Assembly (NCBI GenBank): GCA_036677085.1
Contig: JAKFFI010000004.1
Span: 62,001 to 126,000 of the forward strand
Direction: 5' to 3'
Source: JAGPUQ01 sp036677085
GTDB taxonomy: Bacteria; Pseudomonadota; Gammaproteobacteria; Pseudomonadales; Porticoccaceae
DNA: 64,000 nt
In this document: one piece after another, positions 52,361-60,641 of the stretch
How positions within the stretch are numbered: the stretch's first letter is position 1
Layout of the letters: each line of letters begins with the position of its first letter
Position numbers and translations under genes: made by a program
Notes under the pieces: model-generated
Databases searched by the model: none
What the model was told of the DNA's origin: nothing
What the model saw: only the letters and a program-made list of their open reading frames with translations

Positions 52361-54061
52361 TCAGGCGTTGGCGATCAGATCGCGCGCGATCACCTTGAGC
52401 GCCAGGGTTTCCTCGGCGCCCTCGAAAATCGACAGCACCCGGGCATCGACAAAATAGCGGCTCACCGGCACTTCCTCCGCGTAACCCATGCCGCCATGGA
52501 TTTGCAGCGCCTCGCGGGTCACCCACTCGGCGGCCCGGCAGGCGAACAGCTTGACCAGACTCGCCTCCATCTTGCCGCCGCCGGCGTCCACCAGGCGCGC
52601 CACCGCGTAGCTGAACTGCCGCGATGCCTGCAAGGTGGTGATCATCCGGCTCAGTTTCACCTGCGACAACTGGTAGTCGGCGATCGGCTGAGAGAACACC
52701 TTGCGCTCACGCGCATAGCCGATGGCCTGCTCACAGGCCGCCTGCATCACGCCCGCAGCGCGCGCCGAGGTCTGGAGGCGGCCGCCGGTGAGTCCATTCA
52801 TGGTGTAGTAGAAACCCTTGCCGAGCCCGTCTTCGCCACCCAGCAGATGGCTGTCGGGTACGAAGTAATCTTCGAACGCCAGATCGAACGAATGCATGCC
52901 GCGATAACCCAGGGTGGGAATGGCACGGCCGCTGAGGCGCCCGCCACCGGGCTGGGTCACATCGATGCTGTGTCCGCTGGTGCGCGGCTTTTCCACCAGA
53001 AACAGACTCAGGCCGCGAAAACCCTCGGCTTCGCTGCCGGTGCGCGCCAGTACCAGAATCAGGCTCGCGGTGCCTGCGAAGGTACACCAGGTTTTGCCGC
53101 CATTGAGCAGCCAGCCGCCGTCGGTGCGGGTCGCCTTGAATTTCGCCGCCGCCAGGTCGGAGCCGTAATCGGGCTCGGTAAGGGAAATGGCGCACAGCGT
53201 CTCGCCGCGTGCCACACGCGGCAGCCAGTGGTCGCGCTGGGCGTCGGTGCCGCCGGCCATCAGGGCACGGGCGAGGATCTCGGGCCTTGTGATCAGGCTC
53301 CCGGCCGCGCCCAGGGAACCGCGCGACAGCTCCTCGGTGACCAGGATCATGTAGAGGCTGTCGTCGCCGGCATCGGGCTGCAAACCCTGGTAGCGCTCAG
53401 GAATGGAAATGCCGAAACAGCCCATCTCGCGCAGCGGCTGCAGGATGGCCTCGGGAACATCCAGATCCTCGCGGTGAATCCCTTCGGCGAGCGGCATCAC
53501 CACGGTGGTTGCGAAGCGGCGGAAGGTGTCGCGGATGATCTCTTTTTCGGTATCCAGATTGGCGGGCAGGAAATCGCCCTCCCGTGCGCTCAGGCGGCGG
53601 CCGAGATCGGCCATGCGGGCTGCGGCCAGATAGTGCGCGGCGAGACCCAGATCGTCGATGGCGAGGCCGCATTCCGCTATCTGACGCGCATTGAGGCCGT
53701 AATCGGCCGGGCGGTTAACGAGGCGACCGAGCACGGCCTTGATGGCTTCGGCGCTGAATTGGGCCGCAGCCCAGGGCGCCAGCGCATCGGCCGCGGCGAC
53801 TGCCCCCGCATAGGCCACGCAGGCATCGGCAGCGCTCAGGTCGGCGACGCAGAAGGCGATTTCGTAGCTCGCGAGCTGCTGTTGGTCGAGCTGTTCCGGC
53901 ACCAGCGCACGCTTGGCGTCGCTGCACCGCGCCCGCAGATGAACGAGGGCGGCATTCACCAGCGTGCGCGCCTGGGCAAGGGCCGTGCGGGTAAGAGCGA
54001 GATCGCCGTCCCAGCTGCCGCTCAGGCTGTTGATGAGAGTCTGATCGATGGCGCTATTCAT
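52361..54061 (-). CDS. Acyl-CoA dehydrogenase with ~170-residue N-terminal extension (methylsuccinyl-CoA dehydrogenase-like)
   Basis: 566 residues from ATG 54061 (MNSAIDQTLIN). Residues 1 to about 170 are an Ala-rich helical domain (QQLASYEIAFCVADLSAADACVAY) ahead of a normal acyl-CoA dehydrogenase: ISLTEPDYGSDLAAAKFKA, KTWCTFAGTASLILVL, YARERKVFSQPIADYQLSQ, QIHGGMGYAEEVPVSRYF. The catalytic Glu is kept at the C-terminal site (IFEGAEE, about residue 547). Length and layout match (2S)-methylsuccinyl-CoA dehydrogenase. The substrate may be another 2-methyl acyl-CoA, since the ethylmalonyl-CoA pathway genes ccr and ecm are not in the window. Confidence 0.83.
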   Translation of the reverse strand: MNSAIDQTLINSLSGSWDGDLALTRTALAQARTLVNAALVHLRARCSDAKRALVPEQLDQQQLASYEIAFCVADLSAADACVAYAGAVAAADALAPWAAAQFSAEAIKAVLGRLVNRPADYGLNARQIAECGLAIDDLGLAAHYLAAARMADLGRRLSAREGDFLPANLDTEKEIIRDTFRRFATTVVMPLAEGIHREDLDVPEAILQPLREMGCFGISIPERYQGLQPDAGDDSLYMILVTEELSRGSLGAAGSLITRPEILARALMAGGTDAQRDHWLPRVARGETLCAISLTEPDYGSDLAAAKFKATRTDGGWLLNGGKTWCTFAGTASLILVLARTGSEAEGFRGLSLFLVEKPRTSGHSIDVTQPGGGRLSGRAIPTLGYRGMHSFDLAFEDYFVPDSHLLGGEDGLGKGFYYTMNGLTGGRLQTSARAAGVMQAACEQAIGYARERKVFSQPIADYQLSQVKLSRMITTLQASRQFSYAVARLVDAGGGKMEASLVKLFACRAAEWVTREALQIHGGMGYAEEVPVSRYFVDARVLSIFEGAEETLALKVIARDLIANA

Positions 54062-54189
54062 GGTGAGGCCCTCACCGGCAAGCTCAGGAACGGTGACCGG
54101 CCGCCGTGACGAGCACGACGGCCGGACGGAGACACTGTAGTTAAAGAACCCCGGCCGACTGCCGTCCGAGGTCAAGTCAGCGCCGGAAA

Positions 54190-55392
54190 TCAGGCGTCGT
54201 AACGCCCGACGATGGCGACGCTGACCACGTTCTGGTGCGGAAAACCGCCGAGATTGTGGGTCAGGCCGATTTTCGGATTGGCGAGCTGGCGCGGCCCGGC
54301 ACGGCCGGTGAGCTGCAAATACATCTCGTAGAGCATGCGCAGACCGGAAGCGCCGATGGGATGGCCGAAGCATTTGAGGCCGCCATCGATCTGGCAGGGC
54401 ACCGCACCGTCGGCATCGAACACGCCATCCAGCACGTCCTTGACCGCACCGCCGTCGGGCGACAGGAACAGATCTTCCATGGTGACCAGTTCGGTGATGG
54501 AGAAGCAGTCGTGCACCTCGGTCATGCTGATTTCCTGGCGCGGGTTTTTGATTCCCGCCTCTTCATAGGCGCGCTTGGCGGCGATGCGGGTAGTGGCAAC
54601 ATAGGAGCCGTCCCAGTTGCTGAATCCGCCCTCCTCGCCATTGGAGGCGCACAGTTGCAGCGCTTTCACACTGACCAGATCGCGCTTGCCCAGGCTGCGG
54701 GCAATTTCCGGCGTGGTGACGATGGCGCAGGCCGCGCCGTCACTGACACCGCAGCAGTCGAACAACCCGATCGGCTCGGCGATCATGGGTGCGTTCATGG
54801 CCTGTTCTTCGGTGATCGCGCGCTGCAGGTGCGCTTTGGAATTCTTGGCGCCGTTGGCGTGGCTTTTCACCGAGACATGGGCCATCGCCCGTTTCAGATC
54901 GAGTTTGTCGGTCTTGTACTTGGCGCGATAGCCGGACGCGAGCTGGGCGAACATGCCGGGCGCGGACAGGTTGGGGTAGTACATGTCGTTGGTGACGCCG
55001 CGCGAACGCTGCGGCAAGCCGCCGTAGCCGGTGTCCTTGAGCTTCTCGAAGCCCATCGCCAACGCGATATCGCAGGCGCCGGAAGCCACCGCGTAGGTGG
55101 CGGCACGGAACGCTTCAGTGCCGCTGGCGCAGTAATTCTCCAGCCGGGTGACCGGAATGTACGGCAGGCGCAGCGCGATGCTGAGCGGCATGGCGCCCGG
55201 TCCGACACTGAAGGCATCGATCCCGGTGGACTGCCAGGCGGCCTGGATCTGGTTTTTCTCGATGCCGGCGTCGGCCAGACATTCCTCGAAGGCTTCGGCC
55301 ATCAGATCGGCCGGCTCGGCATCCCAGCGCTCGCCGAACTTGCTGCAACCGGCGCCCAGGATCACGACTTTGTCTCGAATTCCCTTGGCCAT
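54190..55392 (-). CDS. SCP-x-type thiolase (active)
   Basis: 400 residues in the SCP-x/lipid-transfer thiolase group. Nucleophile Cys88 in ENYCASGTEA, the HDCFSITE segment (His) and GHPIGASG with the preceding Cys are all present, so thiolytic activity is expected. It cleaves 3-ketoacyl-CoA, in animals including 2-methyl-branched and bile-acid intermediates. It ends 128 bp before the extended dehydrogenase and is 30 bp after the HMG-CoA-synthase-like gene. Confidence 0.88.
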   Translation of the reverse strand: MAKGIRDKVVILGAGCSKFGERWDAEPADLMAEAFEECLADAGIEKNQIQAAWQSTGIDAFSVGPGAMPLSIALRLPYIPVTRLENYCASGTEAFRAATYAVASGACDIALAMGFEKLKDTGYGGLPQRSRGVTNDMYYPNLSAPGMFAQLASGYRAKYKTDKLDLKRAMAHVSVKSHANGAKNSKAHLQRAITEEQAMNAPMIAEPIGLFDCCGVSDGAACAIVTTPEIARSLGKRDLVSVKALQLCASNGEEGGFSNWDGSYVATTRIAAKRAYEEAGIKNPRQEISMTEVHDCFSITELVTMEDLFLSPDGGAVKDVLDGVFDADGAVPCQIDGGLKCFGHPIGASGLRMLYEMYLQLTGRAGPRQLANPKIGLTHNLGGFPHQNVVSVAIVGRYDA

Positions 55393-55422
55393 GGTGGTGG
55401 CTCCTCTAGGTAAGTGATGAAT

Positions 55423-56871
55423 TCAACGGACCGGAACGGCCTTCCAGAAATACTTGCGGAAACCGCGCTGGCTATCGATCTGCTTGATGCGGAAGTGGAC
55501 GCTGACGGTGGCGCCGGTGTCAAACGTCGCCGGGTCCACTTCGGTCATGTCCATCATCAGGCGGCCGCCGCAGTCGAATACCACCAGCCCGAAATAGGCC
55601 GGCGGATTGAAATCGAAGGTGAGCCGGTCGGCGGTCCAGGTCGCAACCTTGCCCTGCTGCCCGGACATCGGATAGGGCTCCTGGGTATCGTAAGCGCCGC
55701 ACTCGGGATTGACGCAGTAATGCGCCCTGGGAATCTGCACCGTCTGGCAACTGGTGCATTTGCCGCCGACGAAACTGTTGGCCAGAGCGCGATTGCGGTA
55801 CATGGCGGACAGAAACGCGTTCTTGTCCAGCTCGGAACGCTTGCCCAATTCCTTCTCGAGCAGATTGTTGAAGGACTGGAACTTGTTGTAGTTGGTCTCC
55901 GCCACGCCAGCGGCCAGCGCGCCGCTCACACCGCGCGCCGGTTTCCAGGTCGCGATCCTTGCGGTGGCGCGGAACAGCAACGCATCGCAGCCCTGGCCGA
56001 AACCCACCAGCAGCAGCAGATCACCCGGCTTGGCCTGCTCCAGGCGGTGGGCGAGCAACAGCAGCGGATGCGCGGTGCCGGTGCTGCCGACTGTCTGCAA
56101 CAGGTTGTCGGTGGCGGCCGTGCCCGGCATGCCAAGCTGCTTCACCAGCGTGCCCGGCACCGTGCCCTGATCGGTGGGCATCACGAAGTGGGCGATGTCG
56201 GCGGCCGCTACCCCGGTGCGTTCCAGCAACGCGGTTACGGCGCGTGGAACGATTTTCAGATAGCCCTCGTCGCGCACCCAGCGCTCTTCCCAACCGGTGT
56301 CATAATCCCGGCCTTCGGCGCGGTAGTGGTCGACGAAATCCACGGGCTGGCTGACGCTGCCGACCAACTCGGCCAGCAGGTTGTCACGGCCCACGGCGAT
56401 GGCCGCCGCGCCATCGCCGTACAACATTTCTTCGCGCGAGGCGCATTTGGTGAGTCGGTGTTCGGAGGCGACCACCACGGCATCGCCATGCCCCGCCGCC
56501 GCGACGTCCAGCGCGGACAGCAACGCCGAGGTACTGGCGCGCTGGGAACAGGTGACATCCAGGGTGCGCAGGTTAGTGGTATCGAGATTCATGGCTTCCG
56601 CCAGCACCACCGAGTTCTGGCGGTCGGCGAAGGGCAGCGAGGTAGAGGCGAGAATCACCGCTGCCAGCGTCTGGCCGGGCGCGCGCCCCATGGCATCGGA
56701 AAAAGCCTCGGTCGCCATGGTGATGGTGTCTTCGTCCCAGTTGCACATGGTTTTCTCGCCCTTGGCCAGGCCGCGCAACCCGGAATCGAACCAGGCGTTG
56801 GCATCGGCGATCACCTGCTTTTGCAGGCGCGCGCGCGGCAGATAGGCGCCGTAGGCTGTAATACCGATCAT
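55423..56871 (-). CDS. HMG-CoA synthase-like protein fused to a DUF35 zinc-ribbon/OB domain
   Basis: 482 residues with two parts. Residues 1 to about 355 form a condensing-enzyme fold (ITAYGAYLPRARL; acyl-Cys in LDVTCSQRAST; DGAAAIAVG). From about 365 a DUF35 unit follows: zinc ribbon CTSCQTVQIPRAHYCVNPEC and an OB fold (GKVATWTADRLTFDFNPPAYFG). DUF35 modules usually partner thiolases as scaffolds or CoA-substrate channels. Fusion to an HMG-CoA-synthase-like domain suggests Claisen/aldol C-C chemistry next to the SCP-x thiolase. Exact reaction unknown. Confidence 0.85.
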   Translation of the reverse strand: MIGITAYGAYLPRARLQKQVIADANAWFDSGLRGLAKGEKTMCNWDEDTITMATEAFSDAMGRAPGQTLAAVILASTSLPFADRQNSVVLAEAMNLDTTNLRTLDVTCSQRASTSALLSALDVAAAGHGDAVVVASEHRLTKCASREEMLYGDGAAAIAVGRDNLLAELVGSVSQPVDFVDHYRAEGRDYDTGWEERWVRDEGYLKIVPRAVTALLERTGVAAADIAHFVMPTDQGTVPGTLVKQLGMPGTAATDNLLQTVGSTGTAHPLLLLAHRLEQAKPGDLLLLVGFGQGCDALLFRATARIATWKPARGVSGALAAGVAETNYNKFQSFNNLLEKELGKRSELDKNAFLSAMYRNRALANSFVGGKCTSCQTVQIPRAHYCVNPECGAYDTQEPYPMSGQQGKVATWTADRLTFDFNPPAYFGLVVFDCGGRLMMDMTEVDPATFDTGATVSVHFRIKQIDSQRGFRKYFWKAVPVR

Positions 56872-56910
56872 AGTCAGTCCCCGTCAGTGTGGTGAATTGG
56901 GTGCGGCGCG

Positions 56911-58056
56911 CTATAGCTGCCGGCTGATAAAGAGCTTCATGATCTCCGAAGTGCCGGCATAGATGCGCCGGATACGCGCATCGACATACATGCGCGAAAT
57001 CGGGTATTCGCGCATGTAGCCGTAGCCGCCGAACAATTGCAGGCACTCATCGACGATGCGGCCCTCGCGCTCGGTGGTCCAGAGTTTGGCCATAGCGCCC
57101 TCCTCGGCGGTCAGGGTGCCGGCAATGATCTTCTGAAGGCACTGGTCGAGAAAGGCCCAACCCACGGCGAGGTCGGTCTTGATCTCGGCCAGTTTGAACG
57201 CGCTGTTCTGGAATTCCAGCAAGGGCTTGCCGAAGGCGGTGCGCTCCTTGACATAGGCGACCGTGGTCTCGAAAGCCCGCTGCGCCTCCGCCCAGGCGCG
57301 GAACGCGACCGTGAGGCGCTCGCGCGGGAGCTCCTGCATCAGATACGCAAAACCCCGCCCTTCTTCGCCGATGAGATTGCTGGCCGGCACACGCACATCG
57401 CTGAAAAACATTTCAGAAGTATCGGCCGCCTTTTGCCCGATCTTGTCGAGATTGCGCCCACGCTCAAAGCCGGGGCGGTCGGTCTCGACCAGGATCAGGC
57501 TCATGCCCCTGGAACCCTTGGCCGGATCGGTCTTGCAGACCACGATCACGAAATCGCAGTGCTGACCGTTGGTGATGAAGGTCTTCTGACCGTTGATGAC
57601 ATAGTGGTCGCCATCGCGCACCGCGGTGGCGCGGGTGGCCTGGAGATCACTGCCCGCGCCGGGCTCGGTCATCGCGATGGCGGAGACGATCTCGCCGCTC
57701 ACCATGCCCGGCAACCAGCGCTGCTTGAGCGCTTCGCTGGCATGATTGAGCAGGTAGTAGGCAGTGATATCGGATTGCAGGGCGAAACCGCAACTGCCGC
57801 CACCGATGGCATAGCCGATCTCTTCCGACGAAATCATGTTGTGGGAAAAATCGCCGCCCGGGCCACCGTAGGCTTCGGGAATGCCGCAGCAGAGCAAGCC
57901 TTTGGCACCGGCCTTGCGCCAGAATTCGCGCGGAATGATGCCTTCGTTCTCCCATTGCTCGATATTGGGTTCGAGCTCCTCGCGATAGAAACGGCGCGCG
58001 GTATCGCGAAACAGTTCGTGGTCCGCGCTGTAAACGGACCGGTTGCGCATCGGCAT
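56911..58056 (-). CDS. Acyl-CoA dehydrogenase (FadE-like)
   Basis: 381 residues starting at ATG 58056. Classical features: PEAYGGPGGDFSHNMISSEE, AIAMTEPGAGSDLQATRAT, GQKTFITNGQHCDFVIV, ERTAFGKPLLEFQN and QLFGGYGYMREYPISRMYVD. The C-terminal site reads YAGTSEIM (Ala replaces the usual Glu), while Glu in LPRERLTVAFRA fits the helix-G base, as in isovaleryl-/long-chain-type enzymes. First gene of the minus-strand operon that runs to 43260, just downstream of the hairpin at 58159-58194. Confidence 0.88.
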   Translation of the reverse strand: MPMRNRSVYSADHELFRDTARRFYREELEPNIEQWENEGIIPREFWRKAGAKGLLCCGIPEAYGGPGGDFSHNMISSEEIGYAIGGGSCGFALQSDITAYYLLNHASEALKQRWLPGMVSGEIVSAIAMTEPGAGSDLQATRATAVRDGDHYVINGQKTFITNGQHCDFVIVVCKTDPAKGSRGMSLILVETDRPGFERGRNLDKIGQKAADTSEMFFSDVRVPASNLIGEEGRGFAYLMQELPRERLTVAFRAWAEAQRAFETTVAYVKERTAFGKPLLEFQNSAFKLAEIKTDLAVGWAFLDQCLQKIIAGTLTAEEGAMAKLWTTEREGRIVDECLQLFGGYGYMREYPISRMYVDARIRRIYAGTSEIMKLFISRQL

Positions 58057-58158
58057 TGGCTGACCCCAGTGTCGGATTGTCGCGATAAAGCGGGAGCTGC
58101 GGGCCGCCGTCCGGACCCGGAAAGCGGCGGACCCGGATTGTAACCCAATTCAGCGTTT

Positions 58159-58194
58159 GCCCGGTCGAGGCGCAGTCATGCGCCCCGACCGGGC
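58159..58194 (-). terminator. Long stem-loop ending the LLM/Nudix/thiolase unit
   Basis: GCCCGGTCG and CGACCGGGC (9 bp) enclose a second stem GGCGCA/TGCGCC with a single A-C mismatch between them and a 4-nt loop, giving a 15-bp helix. It begins 6 bp after the LLM stop on the minus strand. It lacks a T-run (AAACGCTGAATT follows) but is by far the strongest structure in this part of the window. Confidence 0.6.
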
Positions 58195-58199
58195 GGGAG

Positions 58200-59393
58200 T
58201 CAGCGGATCTTGTCGGTAAAGTGCGGAAGCACTTTCTCGGTCAACAGCTCGAAATGACGCATCATCTTGTTCTGCGGAATCAGGCCGTTGTAGGTGAACA
58301 GCCAGAAGTAGTCGCAGGGCAGATCCTTGAACAGTTTTTCGAGCTTGCGCTTGACGGTGTCCGGACTACCGCAGATCACCAGACCTCGTTCCTCGATGGT
58401 TTCAAAGTCATTTTGGATCGTAAAGGGGTCTTCGCCCTTTTTCATGATCGCGGCGTTGAAACCGAAGGGCTGGAAGAAGTTGCACCATACATAGGCGCCC
58501 GCCCGGCTGGCGATTGCCCGCGCCTCTTCATCGGTGTCGGCAACCACGATTTCCCGCGTCATGCCCATGCGGTAGGCGGTACCGCTCTCCGCCGCCGCCT
58601 TCTGTGCCGCGCGAATATGCTCCTGCGCGGTAGGCACGTCGGTAATGATGGTGATGGGCGTGACCTTGTTTTGCTGCGCCCAGACGATGGAGCGCTCCGA
58701 GACGCTGAACGGCTGGAACAGGTCGGGCATGCGCTTGTTGTAGGTCGACGGGACAATCCCGATCTCGGTCAGGTAGCCCTTGTCGTCGACACCCTGGCCG
58801 TATTTGCGGGTGACATCGTGGGTGGCCCAGTAGGTGTTGGCCGGGGGAATCTCCCAGAACTTGCTCTTGTGGGAGAAAGTGTCCTTGCCCCAGGCCTTCA
58901 TGATGATCTCGAAATGATCTTCATAAAGCTCGCGCTTGAGATTGTCGTAGGCCTGGGCGCCGAGTTCGGGCTCCTTTCCCATACCGTCGATCTGCTGGCC
59001 CAGGGTGGCCACCCAACGCGGCTGGTAACCGCGTGCGAAGCCGGCAAAAGCACGGCCGCCGGTCATCTGATCCACCATGGCGATGTCTTCCGCCAGGCGT
59101 ACCGGGTTGTGGGCCGGCAGGACGTTACCCAACTGACCGACTTTCAGATGCTTGGTCTGCATTCCGATATAGAGATCGAGCAGTACCGGGTTGGTGGAAA
59201 CCTCCTCCCCTTCGATGTGAAAGTGGTGCTCGGTGGTGCCCATGCCGTAGTAGCCGTGCGCATCCATGTACTGGGCCTGCTCGGTGAGTTCCTTGAGCAT
59301 TTGCTGGTACAGGTCGGTTCGTTTGCCGGCCATGCCTTTCTCGATTTCTTCGATATTGCCGATCACCGGCAGATAAAACGCACCTATTTCCAC
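58200..59393 (-). CDS. LLM-class flavin-dependent oxidoreductase, copy 2
   Basis: 397-residue luciferase-like TIM barrel, starting MEIGAFYLPVIGNIEEIEKG. Landmarks: YYGMGTTEHHFHIEGEE, QLGNVLPAHNPVRLAEDIAMVDQMTGGRAFAGFARGY (fragments), and GSPDTVKRKLEKLF near the end. Only remotely similar to the protein at 34794. It probably performs a two-component monooxygenation in the same pathway as the Ltp2/DUF35 pair upstream; no flavin reductase is nearby. Confidence 0.83.
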   Translation of the reverse strand: MEIGAFYLPVIGNIEEIEKGMAGKRTDLYQQMLKELTEQAQYMDAHGYYGMGTTEHHFHIEGEEVSTNPVLLDLYIGMQTKHLKVGQLGNVLPAHNPVRLAEDIAMVDQMTGGRAFAGFARGYQPRWVATLGQQIDGMGKEPELGAQAYDNLKRELYEDHFEIIMKAWGKDTFSHKSKFWEIPPANTYWATHDVTRKYGQGVDDKGYLTEIGIVPSTYNKRMPDLFQPFSVSERSIVWAQQNKVTPITIITDVPTAQEHIRAAQKAAAESGTAYRMGMTREIVVADTDEEARAIASRAGAYVWCNFFQPFGFNAAIMKKGEDPFTIQNDFETIEERGLVICGSPDTVKRKLEKLFKDLPCDYFWLFTYNGLIPQNKMMRHFELLTEKVLPHFTDKIR

Positions 59394-59459
59394 GTGGACC
59401 TCATCGATCGCGGGGTGGGAGAAAACGCCGGCAACGGGCCGGCCATTCGTGCAGCGGGA

Positions 59460-60056
59460 TCAGCCCGCGGCGGATGCCGGATGAGCGTCCGGCTCGGCCA
59501 GCAATGACAACAGACTGAGAGCGGCGAGCGTGGTCGATGCCACTTCCACACCATCCCTGATCCGCTGTGCCAACTCGGCGCGGGTGAGTAGAACCACCCG
59601 CAGATTTTCGAATACATCAAGCTCCGGCCCCTCGCCATGTTCAACCACGGTGGCGAGGTAGGTATGGATCCGGTTGGTCTGGGCGCCCGGGTTGGGGTAA
59701 TGGGCGCCCAGGTAACGCAGGGAGGACACTTCGTACCCGGTTTCCTCACTCAGCTCGCGCCGTGCCGCCGTTTCCAGCGAAATGTCGCCGGGATCGATCT
59801 GGCCACCCGGAAACTCAAGAAACTGCCCTTCGGCACCGTGCCGATACTGCTCGACCATCACCAGCAACCCGGTCTCGGTTACGGGCACGACGACCACGGC
59901 ATCGGGCATCTCGAGCACATAGTGCTGCGCGGTAACTTCCGGATTCCGTTGCAACGAACAGCTATCGCGACGCAGCCGAAAAAAATCGTTGCGGTAAATC
60001 TCGCTGGTCGTCACTACCTCCCAATGCGGGAGCAGTCGGGCTTTCGAATGCGACAT
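59460..60056 (-). CDS. Nudix hydrolase (ADP-ribose pyrophosphatase-like)
   Basis: 198 residues starting at ATG 60056 with GGAG 7 bp upstream; the ATG two codons earlier is too close to it. The Nudix box is readable in FPGGQIDPGDISLETAARREL followed by SEETGYE, with one extra residue relative to the strict GX5EX7REUXEEXGU consensus and Asp in place of the first Glu. It resembles NudF-type ADP-ribose pyrophosphatases; NADH or CoA derivatives are alternatives. A housekeeping sanitising enzyme inside the catabolic block, or a stabiliser of cofactor pools. Confidence 0.8.
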   Translation of the reverse strand: MSHSKARLLPHWEVVTTSEIYRNDFFRLRRDSCSLQRNPEVTAQHYVLEMPDAVVVVPVTETGLLVMVEQYRHGAEGQFLEFPGGQIDPGDISLETAARRELSEETGYEVSSLRYLGAHYPNPGAQTNRIHTYLATVVEHGEGPELDVFENLRVVLLTRAELAQRIRDGVEVASTTLAALSLLSLLAEPDAHPASAAG

Positions 60057-60219
60057 CGTCATGCTCCGGAATGATCGAGATACTGATACCGGCCATTATC
60101 GACCGGACATGCCGATTCTCCTTGATCCGGCGCAATACAAACTCCGTTCGGCGAAGCGCGCCAGTGCCTCTCCCGTGGCACTGGCGCCCCGGTCATGGGA
60201 CGCCAGCCCGGACGCCCGT

Positions 60220-60639
60220 TCAAACGGATCGCGGCTGAAAAAACGGCAGTTGCCCGCCGTCCTTGAGGGGCTCGAACACGGCCTCCATGGGCAGGCCGAT
60301 ACGCAGATCCTTGTAATCCATACCCTTGAGGCCTGCGGTCATCCGCACACCCTCCTCCATCTCGACCACCAGAACCGCATAGGGGAATACGGTCTCGAAC
60401 TCCGGTGACATGGGCATGTGACACACGGTCCAGGAATAGACTTCGCCACGCCCGTTGGATTCGCGCCAACCCCATTTTTCCGAACCACAATGAGCGCACA
60501 TGAAACGGGGAATATGGCGCCACGTCTCGCAATCGAGACAGCACTGAAACGCCAGGACGCCCCGCGCGCAGTGCTCCCAGAATTGTTCGTCCAGATAATG
60601 GCGGGGTTTTGGGGCCGGATTGGGAATAAAATCAGTCAT
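60220..60639 (-). CDS. DUF35 OB-fold/zinc-ribbon protein, partner of the Ltp2-like protein
   Basis: 139 residues starting at ATG 60639: GAGGAG lies 6 bp upstream, whereas ATG 60645 (ATGA overlap with the thiolase-like stop) abuts it. The zinc ribbon CCLDCETWRHIPRFMCAHC (CxxC...CxxC) precedes an OB fold (GEVYSWTVCHMPMSPEFE, PYAVLVVEMEEGVRMTAGL). DUF35 proteins bind thiolase-like partners such as Ltp2 and hydratases such as ChsH. The gene overlap implies a stoichiometric complex. Confidence 0.87.
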   Translation of the reverse strand: MTDFIPNPAPKPRHYLDEQFWEHCARGVLAFQCCLDCETWRHIPRFMCAHCGSEKWGWRESNGRGEVYSWTVCHMPMSPEFETVFPYAVLVVEMEEGVRMTAGLKGMDYKDLRIGLPMEAVFEPLKDGGQLPFFQPRSV

Positions 60640-60641
60640 GC

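Noticed and set aside
52496..54109. A 537-residue plus-strand open frame
   Set aside because: Antisense to the extended acyl-CoA dehydrogenase; composition is unnatural.
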